A stretch of DNA of 64,000 nucleotides, from positions 434,001-498,000 of the forward strand of contig NZ_JAPNTZ010000006.1 of assembly GCF_026626335.1 (NCBI RefSeq), read 5' to 3'. Under the pieces are notes generated by a model. The model was not told where the DNA came from and searched no databases. It saw only the letters and a program-made list of their open reading frames with translations. How positions within the stretch are numbered: the first letter of the stretch is position 1; each line of letters opens with the position of its first letter. Shown piece after piece: positions 8,615 through 16,434 of the stretch. The position numbers and the translations under genes are program-made. Origin of the DNA: Paractinoplanes pyxinae. Lineage in GTDB: Bacteria > Actinomycetota > Actinomycetes > Mycobacteriales > Micromonosporaceae.

Positions 8615-8665
8615 CGACACGTTACAGGACATTCACGAGCATGAAAAGAGGTGTCCGGAGCCCAC

Positions 8666-8689
8666 CTGCCCGGGTGTAAGACCGGGCAG
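8666..8689. other. 8-bp hairpin between cellulase and lsr2 promoters
   Basis: CTGCCCGG at 8666-8673 pairs perfectly with CCGGGCAG at 8682-8689 around an 8-nt loop. It lies in the 268-bp divergent region upstream of lsr2. There is no T-run. It could be a 5' leader structure of lsr2 or an operator. Confidence 0.35.
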
Positions 8690-8826
8690 AATTGCGACAT
8701 GCGGAAGGAGGCAATTTGCACTAGGAACTGTCGCGAGACAGAATGCAACCGTATCGACATTCACGGCGAAGCGAGCATGAGCATTGTCGTGGTTCAAATG
8801 ACATCGCAGCAGGAGCGGGGCACACG

Positions 8827-9171
8827 ATGGCCAAGCAGGTAATAACCCTTCTGACCGACGACATCGACGGTGGCGAGGCCGACCGCACCGTCGAGTTCGG
8901 ACTCGACGGTGTGAACTACACGATCGACCTCTCCGAGAAGAACGCCGGGAAGTTGCGCAAAGCGCTCGACCCGTTTCTGAATGCGGCCACCCGGGTGGGC
9001 CGCACGGCCGTCGTCTCGCCGACCCGTCGCACCGCCCCGGCGAGCACCGGGCGCGCCAGCCGCGATCAGAACCAGGCGATTCGCGAGTGGGCCAACAAGA
9101 ACGGCTACGAGGTCTCGGAGCGCGGCCGCATCCCGAGCCACATCGTCGAGGCGTACCACAGCAAGCGCTAG
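8827..9171 (+). CDS. lsr2: Lsr2, nucleoid-associated xenogeneic silencer
   Basis: The 114-residue product has both Lsr2 domains. The N-terminal dimerisation region is TLLTDDIDGGEADRTVEFGLDGV and following residues, described here by its start VITLLTDD and LDGVNYTIDLS. The C-terminal DNA-binding domain carries IREWANKNGYEVSERGRIPSHIVEAY, with RGR as the AT-hook-like minor-groove motif. Lsr2 bridges AT-rich DNA and silences foreign genes. ATG 8827 is chosen because AGGAG (8811-8815) sits 11 nt upstream and the protein then begins in the canonical way; upstream in-frame extension is not conserved. A strong hairpin follows the stop. Confidence 0.95.
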   Translation: MAKQVITLLTDDIDGGEADRTVEFGLDGVNYTIDLSEKNAGKLRKALDPFLNAATRVGRTAVVSPTRRTAPASTGRASRDQNQAIREWANKNGYEVSERGRIPSHIVEAYHSKR

Positions 9172-9189
9172 TCCGGCCGGAGCAGAATG

Positions 9190-9220
9190 AGCGGCGTCGC
9201 CGATCCTCGGCGGCGCCGCT
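9190..9220 (+). terminator. Hairpin terminator after lsr2
   Basis: A 14-bp stem (9190-9203 with 9207-9220, one G-U pair) closes a 3-nt loop 19 bp after the lsr2 stop. It is followed by a short TTTC-like end (CTTTCG). This fits factor-independent termination in high-GC bacteria and separates lsr2 from the next gene. Confidence 0.65.
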
Positions 9221-9239
9221 TTCGCATGGGGAGGAAAGC

Positions 9240-9977
9240 ATGCCGGTCGTCATCGTGACGGGCGCGTCGAGCGGAATCGGTCGCACGACGGCCGAACGGC
9301 TCGCTCGCAACGGAACGACGGTGGTTCTGGCCGCCCGTCGCGCCGACAAACTCGAAGCACTAGCCGCGCAATTGCCCGGCGCCGTTGTGGTCCCCACCGA
9401 CGTACGCGATCAGAGCGCGATCGACAATCTCGTCGAACGGGCCCGGGCGGTCACCGGGCGCATCGACGGCCTCGTCAACAACGCGGGCATCGGCGGCGCC
9501 GCCTCGATTCTGGCCCCGGACGAGGCGGTCGAGGGCATGATCCAGGTCAACATGCTGGCCCCGATCCGGCTCATGCGCGCGGTCGTGCCGATCATGCGGG
9601 ACCAGCGCGGGGGCGCCATCGTCAACATCGGCTCGGTGGCGGGCGAGGTCGGCATCAACGGCGTCTATTCGGCGACCAAGTTCGCCCTGCGGGGCATGAC
9701 CGATTCCGTACGGCGGGAACTGGCCGGAACGGGAATCGGCATCACCCTTGTCGAGCCCGGCTACATCGCGACGCCGTTCAACAAGCACCGCACCAACCTG
9801 CCGGGCCCCGAAATCGTCGCCGCCGTCGAGAAGGCGCTGCGCCGCCCTCGCCGCCGCATAGTCGTACCGGCGAAATACCGCGCCGCCATCGTCGCCGCCC
9901 ACGTCTTCCCCGGCCTCGCCGACCGCATCTACGCCGGAAAGGCGGCGGGCAAGGCAGAGATCAAGGGCCGGCTCTAG
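9240..9977 (+). CDS. Short-chain dehydrogenase/reductase (classical SDR)
   Basis: This is a 245-residue classical SDR. The NAD(P)-binding motif TGASSGIG is at the N-terminus, NNAG follows in VNNAGIGG, and the catalytic Ser and Tyr-x3-Lys are seen in NIGSVAG and YSATK. RR at AARRADK suggests NADP(H) preference. ATG 9240 is preceded by a strong GGGGAGGAAA ribosome site, so the longer open frame upstream is rejected. The substrate is unknown. The gene lies between the lsr2 terminator and a convergent alcohol dehydrogenase. Confidence 0.88.
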   Translation: MPVVIVTGASSGIGRTTAERLARNGTTVVLAARRADKLEALAAQLPGAVVVPTDVRDQSAIDNLVERARAVTGRIDGLVNNAGIGGAASILAPDEAVEGMIQVNMLAPIRLMRAVVPIMRDQRGGAIVNIGSVAGEVGINGVYSATKFALRGMTDSVRRELAGTGIGITLVEPGYIATPFNKHRTNLPGPEIVAAVEKALRRPRRRIVVPAKYRAAIVAAHVFPGLADRIYAGKAAGKAEIKGRL

Positions 9978-9985
9978 GGTCCGTT

Positions 9986-10045
9986 CGGCCGATCCCGCGA
10001 GCCTGCGCTGAGGCCCAGGCAGCGCCTCGCTCACGTGATCGGCCG
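9986..10045. terminator. Inverted repeat between convergent genes, possible bidirectional terminator
   Basis: CGGCCGATC at 9986-9994 pairs with GATCGGCCG at 10037-10045. The 42-nt interior holds a second imperfect hairpin (GCGAG..GCGCTG with GCAGCGCCTCGC). It fills the 76-bp convergent gap between the SDR and the alcohol dehydrogenase. No T-run is present, so the function is inferred from position. Confidence 0.5.
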
Positions 10046-10053
10046 GACAGGCC

Positions 10054-11097
10054 TTAGTCGAGGTCGGACATGTCGAGGACGAAGCGGTAGCGCACGTCGC
10101 CCTGGTCGAGGCGGGTCAGGGCCTCGTTGACGCTCGCTGAGGGCAGCAGTTCGATGTCGGCGGTGACGTTGTGCTCCGCGCAGAAGGTCAGCAGCTCGGC
10201 CGTGTGCCGGGTGCCGCCCGTACCGGAGGAACTGATGCTCTTGCGGCCGAAGATCAGGTTCATGACGTTGAGCGGGAACTCCCACGGATAGCCCAGCACG
10301 CTGAGGGTTCCGTCCAGCGTGAGCAGGCCGAGCAACGCCGGTACGTCGTGCGGGCCCGAGATGGTGTCGAGGATCAGGTCGAACCGGCCGAACGCCTGCT
10401 TCATCTGGTCGGCGTCGGTGGTGACGATCAGCCCCGTCGCTCCGAGCTTCCGGGCGTCCTCGGACTTGTCCGGCGTACGGGAAAGGACCGTGACCTCGGC
10501 GCCGAGCGCGACCGCCAGCTTGACGCCGAGGTGGCCCAGCCCGCCCAGGCCGGCCACGGCGACGCGACTGCCCGGCCCGATCCCCTTGGCCCGCATCGGC
10601 TCCCACATCGTGATGCCGGCGCACATCAGCGGCGCGGCGGCCGCCGGGTCGAGACCGTCGGGCAGCCGGTACGCGAACTTCTCGCGCAACACGTATTCGC
10701 GGCTGTAGCCACCCTTGGTCACCGTGCCGTCGACCCGATCGGTGCCCCCGTAGGTGACAGTGGCGCCCTGGTAGCAGAAGTTCTCCTGCCCGACCTGGCA
10801 CATCGCGCACTCGCTGCACGAGTCCACGATCGTGCCCACGGCGACCTTGTCACCCACCGCGAAGCCGGTCACGTCCGGCCCGGCCGCTGTGACCGTGCCG
10901 ATGAACTCGTGACCGGGGACCAGCCCCTCGGTCGGCTTGCCGGTCATGCCGTTGAGAGCGTGCAGGTCGCTGTGGCAGACCCCGCAGTAGTCGATCCGCA
11001 CGACGATGTCGTCGGGTCGCGGGTCACGGCGCTCGATGGAGCCTCGCTGCAGCGTGGTGGCGATGCCGGTGCCCTGCCATCCAGTGGTGGTGCGCAT
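10054..11097 (-). CDS. Zinc-dependent alcohol dehydrogenase (CAD/YahK-like MDR)
   Basis: This 347-residue MDR enzyme probably reduces or oxidises an aldehyde/alcohol pair with NADP(H). The catalytic-zinc motif GVCHSDLHAL, GHEFIG, structural-zinc cysteines CSECAMCQVGQENFC and the nucleotide motif GLGGLGH are all visible. ATG 11097 is chosen because GGGAGGAACC directly precedes it. It is divergent from a TetR gene, and two copies of a 20-bp motif lie in the 94-bp shared promoter region. It is therefore very likely controlled by that repressor, perhaps in response to an aldehyde or quinone. Confidence 0.92.
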   Translation of the reverse strand: MRTTTGWQGTGIATTLQRGSIERRDPRPDDIVVRIDYCGVCHSDLHALNGMTGKPTEGLVPGHEFIGTVTAAGPDVTGFAVGDKVAVGTIVDSCSECAMCQVGQENFCYQGATVTYGGTDRVDGTVTKGGYSREYVLREKFAYRLPDGLDPAAAAPLMCAGITMWEPMRAKGIGPGSRVAVAGLGGLGHLGVKLAVALGAEVTVLSRTPDKSEDARKLGATGLIVTTDADQMKQAFGRFDLILDTISGPHDVPALLGLLTLDGTLSVLGYPWEFPLNVMNLIFGRKSISSSGTGGTRHTAELLTFCAEHNVTADIELLPSASVNEALTRLDQGDVRYRFVLDMSDLD

Positions 11098-11110
11098 GGT
11101 TCCTCCCAGA

Positions 11111-11130
11111 CAAACTATTCGGTCTGTTTT
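11111..11130. promoter_or_regulatory. TetR-family operator candidate, copy 1
   Basis: CAAACTATTCGGTCTGTTTT shares CAAACYA and GTCTGTTT with a second copy at 11159-11178. Copy 1 lies over the predicted promoter of the alcohol dehydrogenase, just upstream of its ribosome site. The binder is presumed to be the adjacent TetR protein. Confidence 0.6.
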
Positions 11131-11158
11131 CGACCGTAGGCCGCCATCGGCGGAAAAG

Positions 11159-11178
11159 CAAACCAACTCGTCTGTTTG
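11159..11178. promoter_or_regulatory. TetR-family operator candidate, copy 2
   Basis: CAAACCAACTCGTCTGTTTG is an imperfect palindrome (CAAAC..GTTTG) and repeats copy 1 after 48 bp. It ends just before TAGGCT (11180-11185), a TANNNT -10 element 6 nt from the tetR ATG. Binding here would block tetR transcription, giving autoregulation. Confidence 0.6.
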
Positions 11179-11191
11179 TTAGGCTGGGCCC

Positions 11192-11770
11192 ATGCCACCC
11201 CTGCCGACCACCGCGCGCGGCGCCGCGACCAGCCGCCGCATCCTCGACGCGGCCGCCGTCGAGTTCGCCGAGCGCGGCATCGCGGGCGCCCGCATCGACC
11301 GCATCACCGCCGCCGCGCAGACCAACAAGGCCCAGGTGTACGGCTATTTCGGCAGCAAGGACGGCCTGTTCGACGCGGTCGTGGCCGACCGGGTCGACCG
11401 GCTGCTGGGCGCGATCACGTTCGACCCGGCCGACCTGGCGGGCTTCGCCGTCGGCCTGTACGACGAGAACCTGCGCCACCCCGAGCTGGTCCGACTGGTC
11501 ACGTGGCTCCGGCTCGAGCGACACCCGGCCGGCCGCCTGTCCGAGGGCACCGACGACGAGCCCAAGTTCAAGGCCATCGCCGCCGCCCAAGCCGCGGGCC
11601 AGATCCGGGACGGCCAGCCGGCCGAGATCTTCGCGCTGGTCTTGTCGATGGCGTTCGCCTGGTCCCCGGCCAGCGGCTTCTACGCCGCCACGGCCGACGA
11701 GCCCGCCGCCGACCACGACCGCCGCCGAGCCCTGCTACGCGAGAGCGTGGAACGCGCCGTCGCGCCCTAG
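11192..11770 (+). CDS. TetR-family transcriptional regulator
   Basis: This 192-residue regulator has an N-terminal TetR helix-turn-helix (residues about 10-56: RRILDAAAVEFAERGIAGAR, then ITAAAQTNKAQVYGYFGSKDGLF) and a helical ligand-binding domain resembling TetR_C types that respond to small hydrophobic compounds. It is divergent from the zinc alcohol dehydrogenase, whose promoter contains twin operator-like sequences. No Shine-Dalgarno is seen and TAGGCT lies 6 nt upstream, so the mRNA may be leaderless. Its end overlaps the convergent molybdenum-hydroxylase gene by 4 bp. Confidence 0.9.
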   Translation: MPPLPTTARGAATSRRILDAAAVEFAERGIAGARIDRITAAAQTNKAQVYGYFGSKDGLFDAVVADRVDRLLGAITFDPADLAGFAVGLYDENLRHPELVRLVTWLRLERHPAGRLSEGTDDEPKFKAIAAAQAAGQIRDGQPAEIFALVLSMAFAWSPASGFYAATADEPAADHDRRRALLRESVERAVAP

Positions 11771-13857
11771 ATATGCGGGAGGATTTTGTCCAGACGGGCC
11801 GGCAGGTCGCGGATGCGGACGCCTGTCGCGTGCCAGATGGCGTTGAGGATGGCGGCCGGGGAGCCGACGATGCCGATCTCGCCGATGCCCTTGCTGCCCA
11901 TCGGGTTGAGTTGGTCGTCCTGCTCGTCCAGCCACTCGGCCTCGATCGACTCGATGTCGGCGTGGGCCGGGATGTGGTATTCGGCCAGGTCGTGGTTGAC
12001 CCACGTGCCCATGGCGGGGTCCAGCACCGACTCCTCGTGCAGGGCCATGCCCATTCCCATGATCATGCCGCCCAGGAACTGGCTGCGGGCCGTGCGCGGG
12101 TTGAGGATCTTGCCGGCTGCGAACATGCCGAAGAGGCGGGACACCCGCACTTCCCCGGTCACGGCGTCGACTCGCACCTCGGCGAAGTGGGCGCCGAAGG
12201 CGTGCTTTCCGTCCTTCTCCTGCTTCTCGATGAGCTCGCTGGAATCGAAGGTGGCTTCATCGGAGGAGGAGGAGGAGGAGGAGGAGGAGGAGGATCGCAG
12301 AGCGCGGCACGCCCCGGTCACCGCCCACCCCCACGACGCGCTGCCCGACGAGCCGCCGGCGACCGAGGCCTTGGGCAGCGTGCTGTCCCCGATCCGCATC
12401 CGCACCTGCGAGACCGGCACCTCGAGCGCATCGGCCGCGATCTGGGTCAGGATCGTGCGCGCACCCGTTCCGAGGTCGGCCGCCGCGATCGAGACTTCGT
12501 ACGAGTCGGCGGCGAGGCGACGCACCCGGGCCGTCGACGGCTGGGCCATCGTCGGGTAGGTCGCCCCGGCCACGCCCGTCCCGATCCACCAGTCGCCCTC
12601 GCGGCGCTGCCGGGGGCGGGGATCGCGGTCGTGCCACCCGAACCGGTCGGCGCCGCGCCGCAGGCACTCCACGTAGTGGCGGCTGCTGAAGGGAACTCCC
12701 GATTCCGGCTCGACCGAAGGCTCATTGCGTACGCGCAGTTCGATCGGGTCCAGCGAGAGCGCCACCGCCAGTTCGTCCATCGCGCATTCGAGCGCCACCA
12801 TGCCGGGCGCCTCGCCGGGCGCCCGCATCCAGCGTGGTGTCGGCATGTCGAGGCGGACCAACTGATGGCCCGTACGGCGGTTCGGGGCGGCGTACATGTG
12901 CCGGGTCGCCACCGCGGTCTGCTCCGCGAACTCGAACAGGCGCGACGAGTGCTCGACCACCTCATGATCAATCGCGGTCAGCCGGCCGTCCTCGGCCGCG
13001 GCCAGGCGGACGCGCTGGATCGTCGGCGTCCGGTGCCCGACCATGCTGAACAGGGCCTGGCGGGGCAGCGCCAGCCGTACCGGACGGCCGGTGACCTTGG
13101 CCGCCATGGCCGCGAGCACCGCGTTGGGGCGGGCGGTGCCCTTCGACCCGAAGCCGCCACCCACGTGCTCGGTGATCACGTGCACGCGTTCCGGTGGGAG
13201 ATCGAAAAGCGCCCCGACCGTGGCCGCGATGCCCGGCGGGTGCTGGTTGGAGTCGTACAGCACCAGGTCGTCGCCCGCCCACAGCGCGGTCGTGGCGTGC
13301 GGCTCCATCGGGCTGTTGTGCAGGGCGGGCGTGCTGTACGTGACGTCGACCGTGACCGGCGCCGCCTCGAACGCGGCGTCGACGTCGCCGGACGAGGTCG
13401 CGGCGGGGAAGGCCGGGTTGACCTTCTCGGGCGCGTACAGCTCCGGGTGGTCGGTGCGCAGCACGGTGTCGTGCGGGTCCTCGGCGATGTCGAGCTGCAG
13501 GGTGGCCGCGGCCCGGCGGGCGGCTTCGAACGTACGGGCCACGACCAGCGCCAGGGCCTGGCCGCGATAGCTGATCCGCTCGGACTGCAGCACCGCCAGT
13601 TCGGGATCGTCCGCCTCGGCCAGCCGGGGCGCGTTGCCGTGCCACAGCACCGCGAGCACGTCGTCCGCCTCGACCAGCGGGTCGACGGTCACGCCGTTCA
13701 GGGTGCCGCTCGCCACCGGCGACTGCGCCACCCAGGCGTACGCCAAATCGTCCCCGACCTGGTACTCGGCGGCGTAGCGGGCGGCGCCGCGCACCTTGTC
13801 CGGCCCCTCGATGCGTTCGATCGGCTGCCCGACGGCGCGTTCGGTGGTGGTGGTCAT
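11767..13857 (-). CDS. Molybdopterin-binding subunit of xanthine dehydrogenase-family aldehyde oxidoreductase (PaoC/CoxL type)
   Basis: The 696-residue large subunit carries the molybdopterin cytosine dinucleotide cofactor and active site. The family motifs GGGFGSK, MRAPGEAPG, and GSKGIGEIG with the catalytic Glu near the C-terminus are seen. It starts at ATG 13857, overlapping the FAD-subunit stop (ATGA), so translation is coupled. It should hydroxylate aldehydes or N-heterocycles with the two upstream-encoded subunits. One oddity is that the loop after TGACRALR is replaced by eleven serines (a (GGA)11 run at 12262-12294). Homologues that I know have a longer, varied segment there. The proton-relay and cofactor motifs appear intact. 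Confidence 0.88.
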   Translation of the reverse strand: MTTTTERAVGQPIERIEGPDKVRGAARYAAEYQVGDDLAYAWVAQSPVASGTLNGVTVDPLVEADDVLAVLWHGNAPRLAEADDPELAVLQSERISYRGQALALVVARTFEAARRAAATLQLDIAEDPHDTVLRTDHPELYAPEKVNPAFPAATSSGDVDAAFEAAPVTVDVTYSTPALHNSPMEPHATTALWAGDDLVLYDSNQHPPGIAATVGALFDLPPERVHVITEHVGGGFGSKGTARPNAVLAAMAAKVTGRPVRLALPRQALFSMVGHRTPTIQRVRLAAAEDGRLTAIDHEVVEHSSRLFEFAEQTAVATRHMYAAPNRRTGHQLVRLDMPTPRWMRAPGEAPGMVALECAMDELAVALSLDPIELRVRNEPSVEPESGVPFSSRHYVECLRRGADRFGWHDRDPRPRQRREGDWWIGTGVAGATYPTMAQPSTARVRRLAADSYEVSIAAADLGTGARTILTQIAADALEVPVSQVRMRIGDSTLPKASVAGGSSGSASWGWAVTGACRALRSSSSSSSSSSSDEATFDSSELIEKQEKDGKHAFGAHFAEVRVDAVTGEVRVSRLFGMFAAGKILNPRTARSQFLGGMIMGMGMALHEESVLDPAMGTWVNHDLAEYHIPAHADIESIEAEWLDEQDDQLNPMGSKGIGEIGIVGSPAAILNAIWHATGVRIRDLPARLDKILPHI
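12262..12294. repeat. (GGA)11 microsatellite encoding a poly-serine run
   Basis: Eleven perfect GGA units on the plus strand read as TCC serine codons in the large molybdenum-hydroxylase subunit. Triplet length keeps the frame whatever the copy number. It is the purest microsatellite in the window. Confidence 0.95.
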
Positions 13858-14816
13858 GACAGTCCCTCCAGCACCGAGGCGACGAGGTTGCGGATCAGGG
13901 CGACCTTGAACGTGTTGTCGCGCAGCGGGCGGGCGGCGCCCAATTCGGCGTCGGCCGCGGCCAGGAACGACTCGCGGGTGGCGGGCCGGCCGCGTAGCGC
14001 CTCCTCGGCCTGACTGGCGCGCCACGGCTTGTGAGCGACCGCGCCGAACGCCAGGCGGACATCGCGTACGGTGCCGTCGGTGACCTGCAGGGCCGCCGCG
14101 ACCGAGCCGACCGCGAAGGCGTACGAGGCCCGATCGCGCACTTTCCGATAGGTGGACCGGGTCGCGAACTCCAGCGGCGGCAGGTCGACGGCGGTGATCA
14201 ACTCGCCGTGTTCGAGGACGGTGTCGCGCTCGGGGGTGTCGCCCGGCAGCCGGTGCAACTCGGTGACCGGCACGGTCCGCTCGCCGGTGGGACCGCTGAT
14301 CCGTACGACCGCGTCCAGGGCGGCCAGCGCGACCGCCATGTCCGACGGATGGGTCGCGATGCAGGACGGCGAGGCGCCCAGGATGGCCAGGTTGCGGTGG
14401 TCGCCGGACACGGCCGGGCAGCCGGAGCCGGGGTCGTGCTTGTTGCACGGCATCGTGGCGTCCATGAAATACCGGCACCGGGTGCGCTGCAGCAGGTTGC
14501 CGGCAGTGGTGGCCATGTTCCGCAACTGGCCCGAGGCGCCGGCCAGCAGGGCCTGACTGAGTACGGGATACTGCCCGCGTACGCGTGGGTCGGCCGCCAG
14601 GTCGCTGTTGCGCACGCCGGCGCCGATCCGCAGACCGCCGCCGGGAAGCTCGGCCACGTCGTCGAGCCCGAGCCGGGTCACGTCGACCAGCACGTCGGGC
14701 GTGGCCACGCCGAGCTTCATGAGGTCGACCAGGTTGGTGCCGCCGCCCAGGAAGGTCGCGCCCGGCTCGAGCCCGTCGGCCACGCCGGCCGCCGTACGGT
14801 AGGTGAAGGTCTTCAT
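13854..14816 (-). CDS. FAD-binding subunit of aldehyde oxidoreductase (CoxM/PaoB type)
   Basis: This 320-residue medium subunit passes electrons from the iron-sulfur centres to FAD. It has FLGGGTNLVDLMKLGV (FAD phosphate loop), GASGQLRNMATTAGNLL, and a cysteine-rich insertion (CRYF..MPCNKHDPGSGC). That insertion is characteristic of PaoB-like members binding an extra 4Fe-4S cluster. The C-terminal CO dehydrogenase flavoprotein domain follows. It overlaps both neighbours by 4 bp in a coupled S-M-L operon. Confidence 0.9.
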   Translation of the reverse strand: MKTFTYRTAAGVADGLEPGATFLGGGTNLVDLMKLGVATPDVLVDVTRLGLDDVAELPGGGLRIGAGVRNSDLAADPRVRGQYPVLSQALLAGASGQLRNMATTAGNLLQRTRCRYFMDATMPCNKHDPGSGCPAVSGDHRNLAILGASPSCIATHPSDMAVALAALDAVVRISGPTGERTVPVTELHRLPGDTPERDTVLEHGELITAVDLPPLEFATRSTYRKVRDRASYAFAVGSVAAALQVTDGTVRDVRLAFGAVAHKPWRASQAEEALRGRPATRESFLAAADAELGAARPLRDNTFKVALIRNLVASVLEGLS

Positions 14817-15286
14817 CGCTCCGCCGCCTCACGGATGGCCGGGACCATGTTCGGGTAGGCGCCGCAGCGGCACAGGTTGCCGCTCATGCGCTCGCGAATC
14901 TCCGGGTCCGACAGATCAGGCGGACCGGAACCCGTGACCGCGCTCGGCCATCCCTGAGAGAACTCGTCCAGCATCCCCACGGCCGAGCAGATCTGGCCCG
15001 GCGTGCAGTAGCCGCACTGGAACCCGTCGTGCTCGAGGAACTTCTGCTGCACCGGGTGGTCGACGCCCTCGATGGTCGTCACCTCGGAGCCGGAGAGGGT
15101 GATCGCGAGGATCAGGCAGCTGTTGACGCGGCGGCCGTCGAGCAGCACAGTGCAGGCCCCGCACTGCCCGTGATCGCAGCCCTTCTTGGCGCCGGTCAGC
15201 CCCAGGTGCTCGCGCAGGGCGTCCAGCAGCGTGGTGCGCGGGTCGAGGTCGAGGCTCTGCTCGGCACCGTTGACGACGAGATCCAT
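14813..15286 (-). CDS. 2Fe-2S subunit of aldehyde oxidoreductase (CoxS/PaoA type)
   Basis: This 157-residue protein has the plant-type ferredoxin cluster (CDHGQCGACTVLLDGRRVNSC) and the C-terminal helical 2Fe-2S cluster (CGYCTPGQICSA and GNLCRCGAYPNMV). Both clusters link the molybdenum centre with FAD. ATG 15286 is chosen because it places the beta-grasp fold (MDLVVNGAEQSLDLD) at the N-terminus; the upstream in-frame extension is Arg-rich and not family-like. There is no Tat signal, so, unlike E. coli PaoABC, the complex is probably cytoplasmic. It is first gene of the operon. Confidence 0.92.
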   Translation of the reverse strand: MDLVVNGAEQSLDLDPRTTLLDALREHLGLTGAKKGCDHGQCGACTVLLDGRRVNSCLILAITLSGSEVTTIEGVDHPVQQKFLEHDGFQCGYCTPGQICSAVGMLDEFSQGWPSAVTGSGPPDLSDPEIRERMSGNLCRCGAYPNMVPAIREAAER

Positions 15287-15345
15287 GCGGCGGTCGTACC
15301 CGTACGAACGTGATTCAACCGCCCGCCGCCGGGTAGCGGTTAAGC

Positions 15346-16425
15346 ATGCGAGTCGTGATCGTGGGAGCCACCGGGAACGCCGGAACCGCCCTGCTGCGCC
15401 GGTTGAGCGCCGAACCGGACGTGTCGCTGGTCGGGGTGGCACGGCGGCTGCCCACGCGGACCGGCGTCTACGCCAAGGCCGACTGGCACTCGGCCGACAT
15501 CGGCACGGCCGGGTCGGTGGACCAGCTGAGCGAGATCTTCGCCGGGGCCGACGCCGTGGTCCATCTGGCCTGGCAGATCCAGCCCAGCCACGATCAGCGC
15601 GTGCTCTATCGCACCAATGTTCTGGGCAGCCGCGCGGTGGCCAAGGCGGTGCTGCGGGCCGGGGTGCCCGCGCTGGTCTACGCCTCGTCGGTGGGGGCCT
15701 ATTCGCCGGGGCCCAAGGACGCGTACGTCCGGGAGAGCTGGCCGCGGGCCGGGGTGCTGCAGTCCTCGTACAGCCGGCACAAGGCGCTCGTCGAGTGGAT
15801 GCTCGACCAGATCGAGGCCGACCACCCGCAGCTGCGCGTGGTGCGACTGCGGCCGGGGCTGATCTTCCAGCGGGCCGTGGGCACCGAGATCGCGCGTTAC
15901 TTCGCGGGGCCGCTGCTGCCGGCGTGGCTGCTGCGCCCGCAGTGGCTGCCGCTGGTGCCGTCGCATCCGGCGTTGCGGGCCCAGGCGGTGCACGCGGACG
16001 ACGTGGCCGACGCCTACGCGCGGGCGATCCTGTCCGATGCGCACGGCGCCTTCAACATCGCGGCCGGTCCGGTGCTCGACCCCAAGGTCGCGGCGCGCGC
16101 CTTCCACGGCGTGCAGGTGCCGGTGCCCGGCTTCGTGCTCAAGGGGGCGGCCGCGGCCAGCTGGTGGTTGCGGTTGCAGCCGGTCGACCAGGGCTGGGTC
16201 GAGCTGGGTCTGAAGGCGCCGCTCATGTCGTGCGACCGGGCCGCCACCGAGCTCGGCTGGCACCCGCGCCGGGACGCCGTCTCCGCGCTGAAAGAGCTGG
16301 TGGCGGGCATGGCCGACCGGGCCCACGACGACGGCGGCCCGCCGCTGTCGGGCGATCCGGCGCTGCCGGGCCGGCTGGGCGGCCTGCTGAAGGGCCGCCT
16401 ACCGGGTACGGGCAACCCCTACTAG
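15346..16425 (+). CDS. NAD-dependent epimerase/dehydratase (extended SDR)
   Basis: This 359-residue extended SDR has the N-terminal Rossmann motif GATGNAG and a SSVGAY serine motif with catalytic YSRHK (Tyr-x3-Lys). The C-terminal substrate region has no signature I can assign to a particular sugar or lipid. The tail (SGDPALPGRLGGLLKGRLPG) is Gly/Leu-rich and probably disordered. It is divergent from the molybdenum-hydroxylase operon (59-bp gap) and is followed after 9 bp by a class V aminotransferase on the same strand, with which it may be co-transcribed. Confidence 0.85.
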   Translation: MRVVIVGATGNAGTALLRRLSAEPDVSLVGVARRLPTRTGVYAKADWHSADIGTAGSVDQLSEIFAGADAVVHLAWQIQPSHDQRVLYRTNVLGSRAVAKAVLRAGVPALVYASSVGAYSPGPKDAYVRESWPRAGVLQSSYSRHKALVEWMLDQIEADHPQLRVVRLRPGLIFQRAVGTEIARYFAGPLLPAWLLRPQWLPLVPSHPALRAQAVHADDVADAYARAILSDAHGAFNIAAGPVLDPKVAARAFHGVQVPVPGFVLKGAAAASWWLRLQPVDQGWVELGLKAPLMSCDRAATELGWHPRRDAVSALKELVAGMADRAHDDGGPPLSGDPALPGRLGGLLKGRLPGTGNPY

Positions 16426-16428
16426 GTT
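16423..16428 (+). promoter_or_regulatory. Predicted -10 element TAGGTT
   Basis: TAGGTT (TANNNT) overlaps the stop of the SDR gene and ends 6 nt before the ATG at 16435, which has no Shine-Dalgarno. This suggests an additional leaderless promoter for the aminotransferase gene. Confidence 0.4.
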
Positions 16429-16434
16429 CGAGTC

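Noticed and set aside
8743..8826. Longer N-terminus for Lsr2
   Set aside because: The extra residues are unlike Lsr2, and ATG 8827 has a proper AGGAG site.
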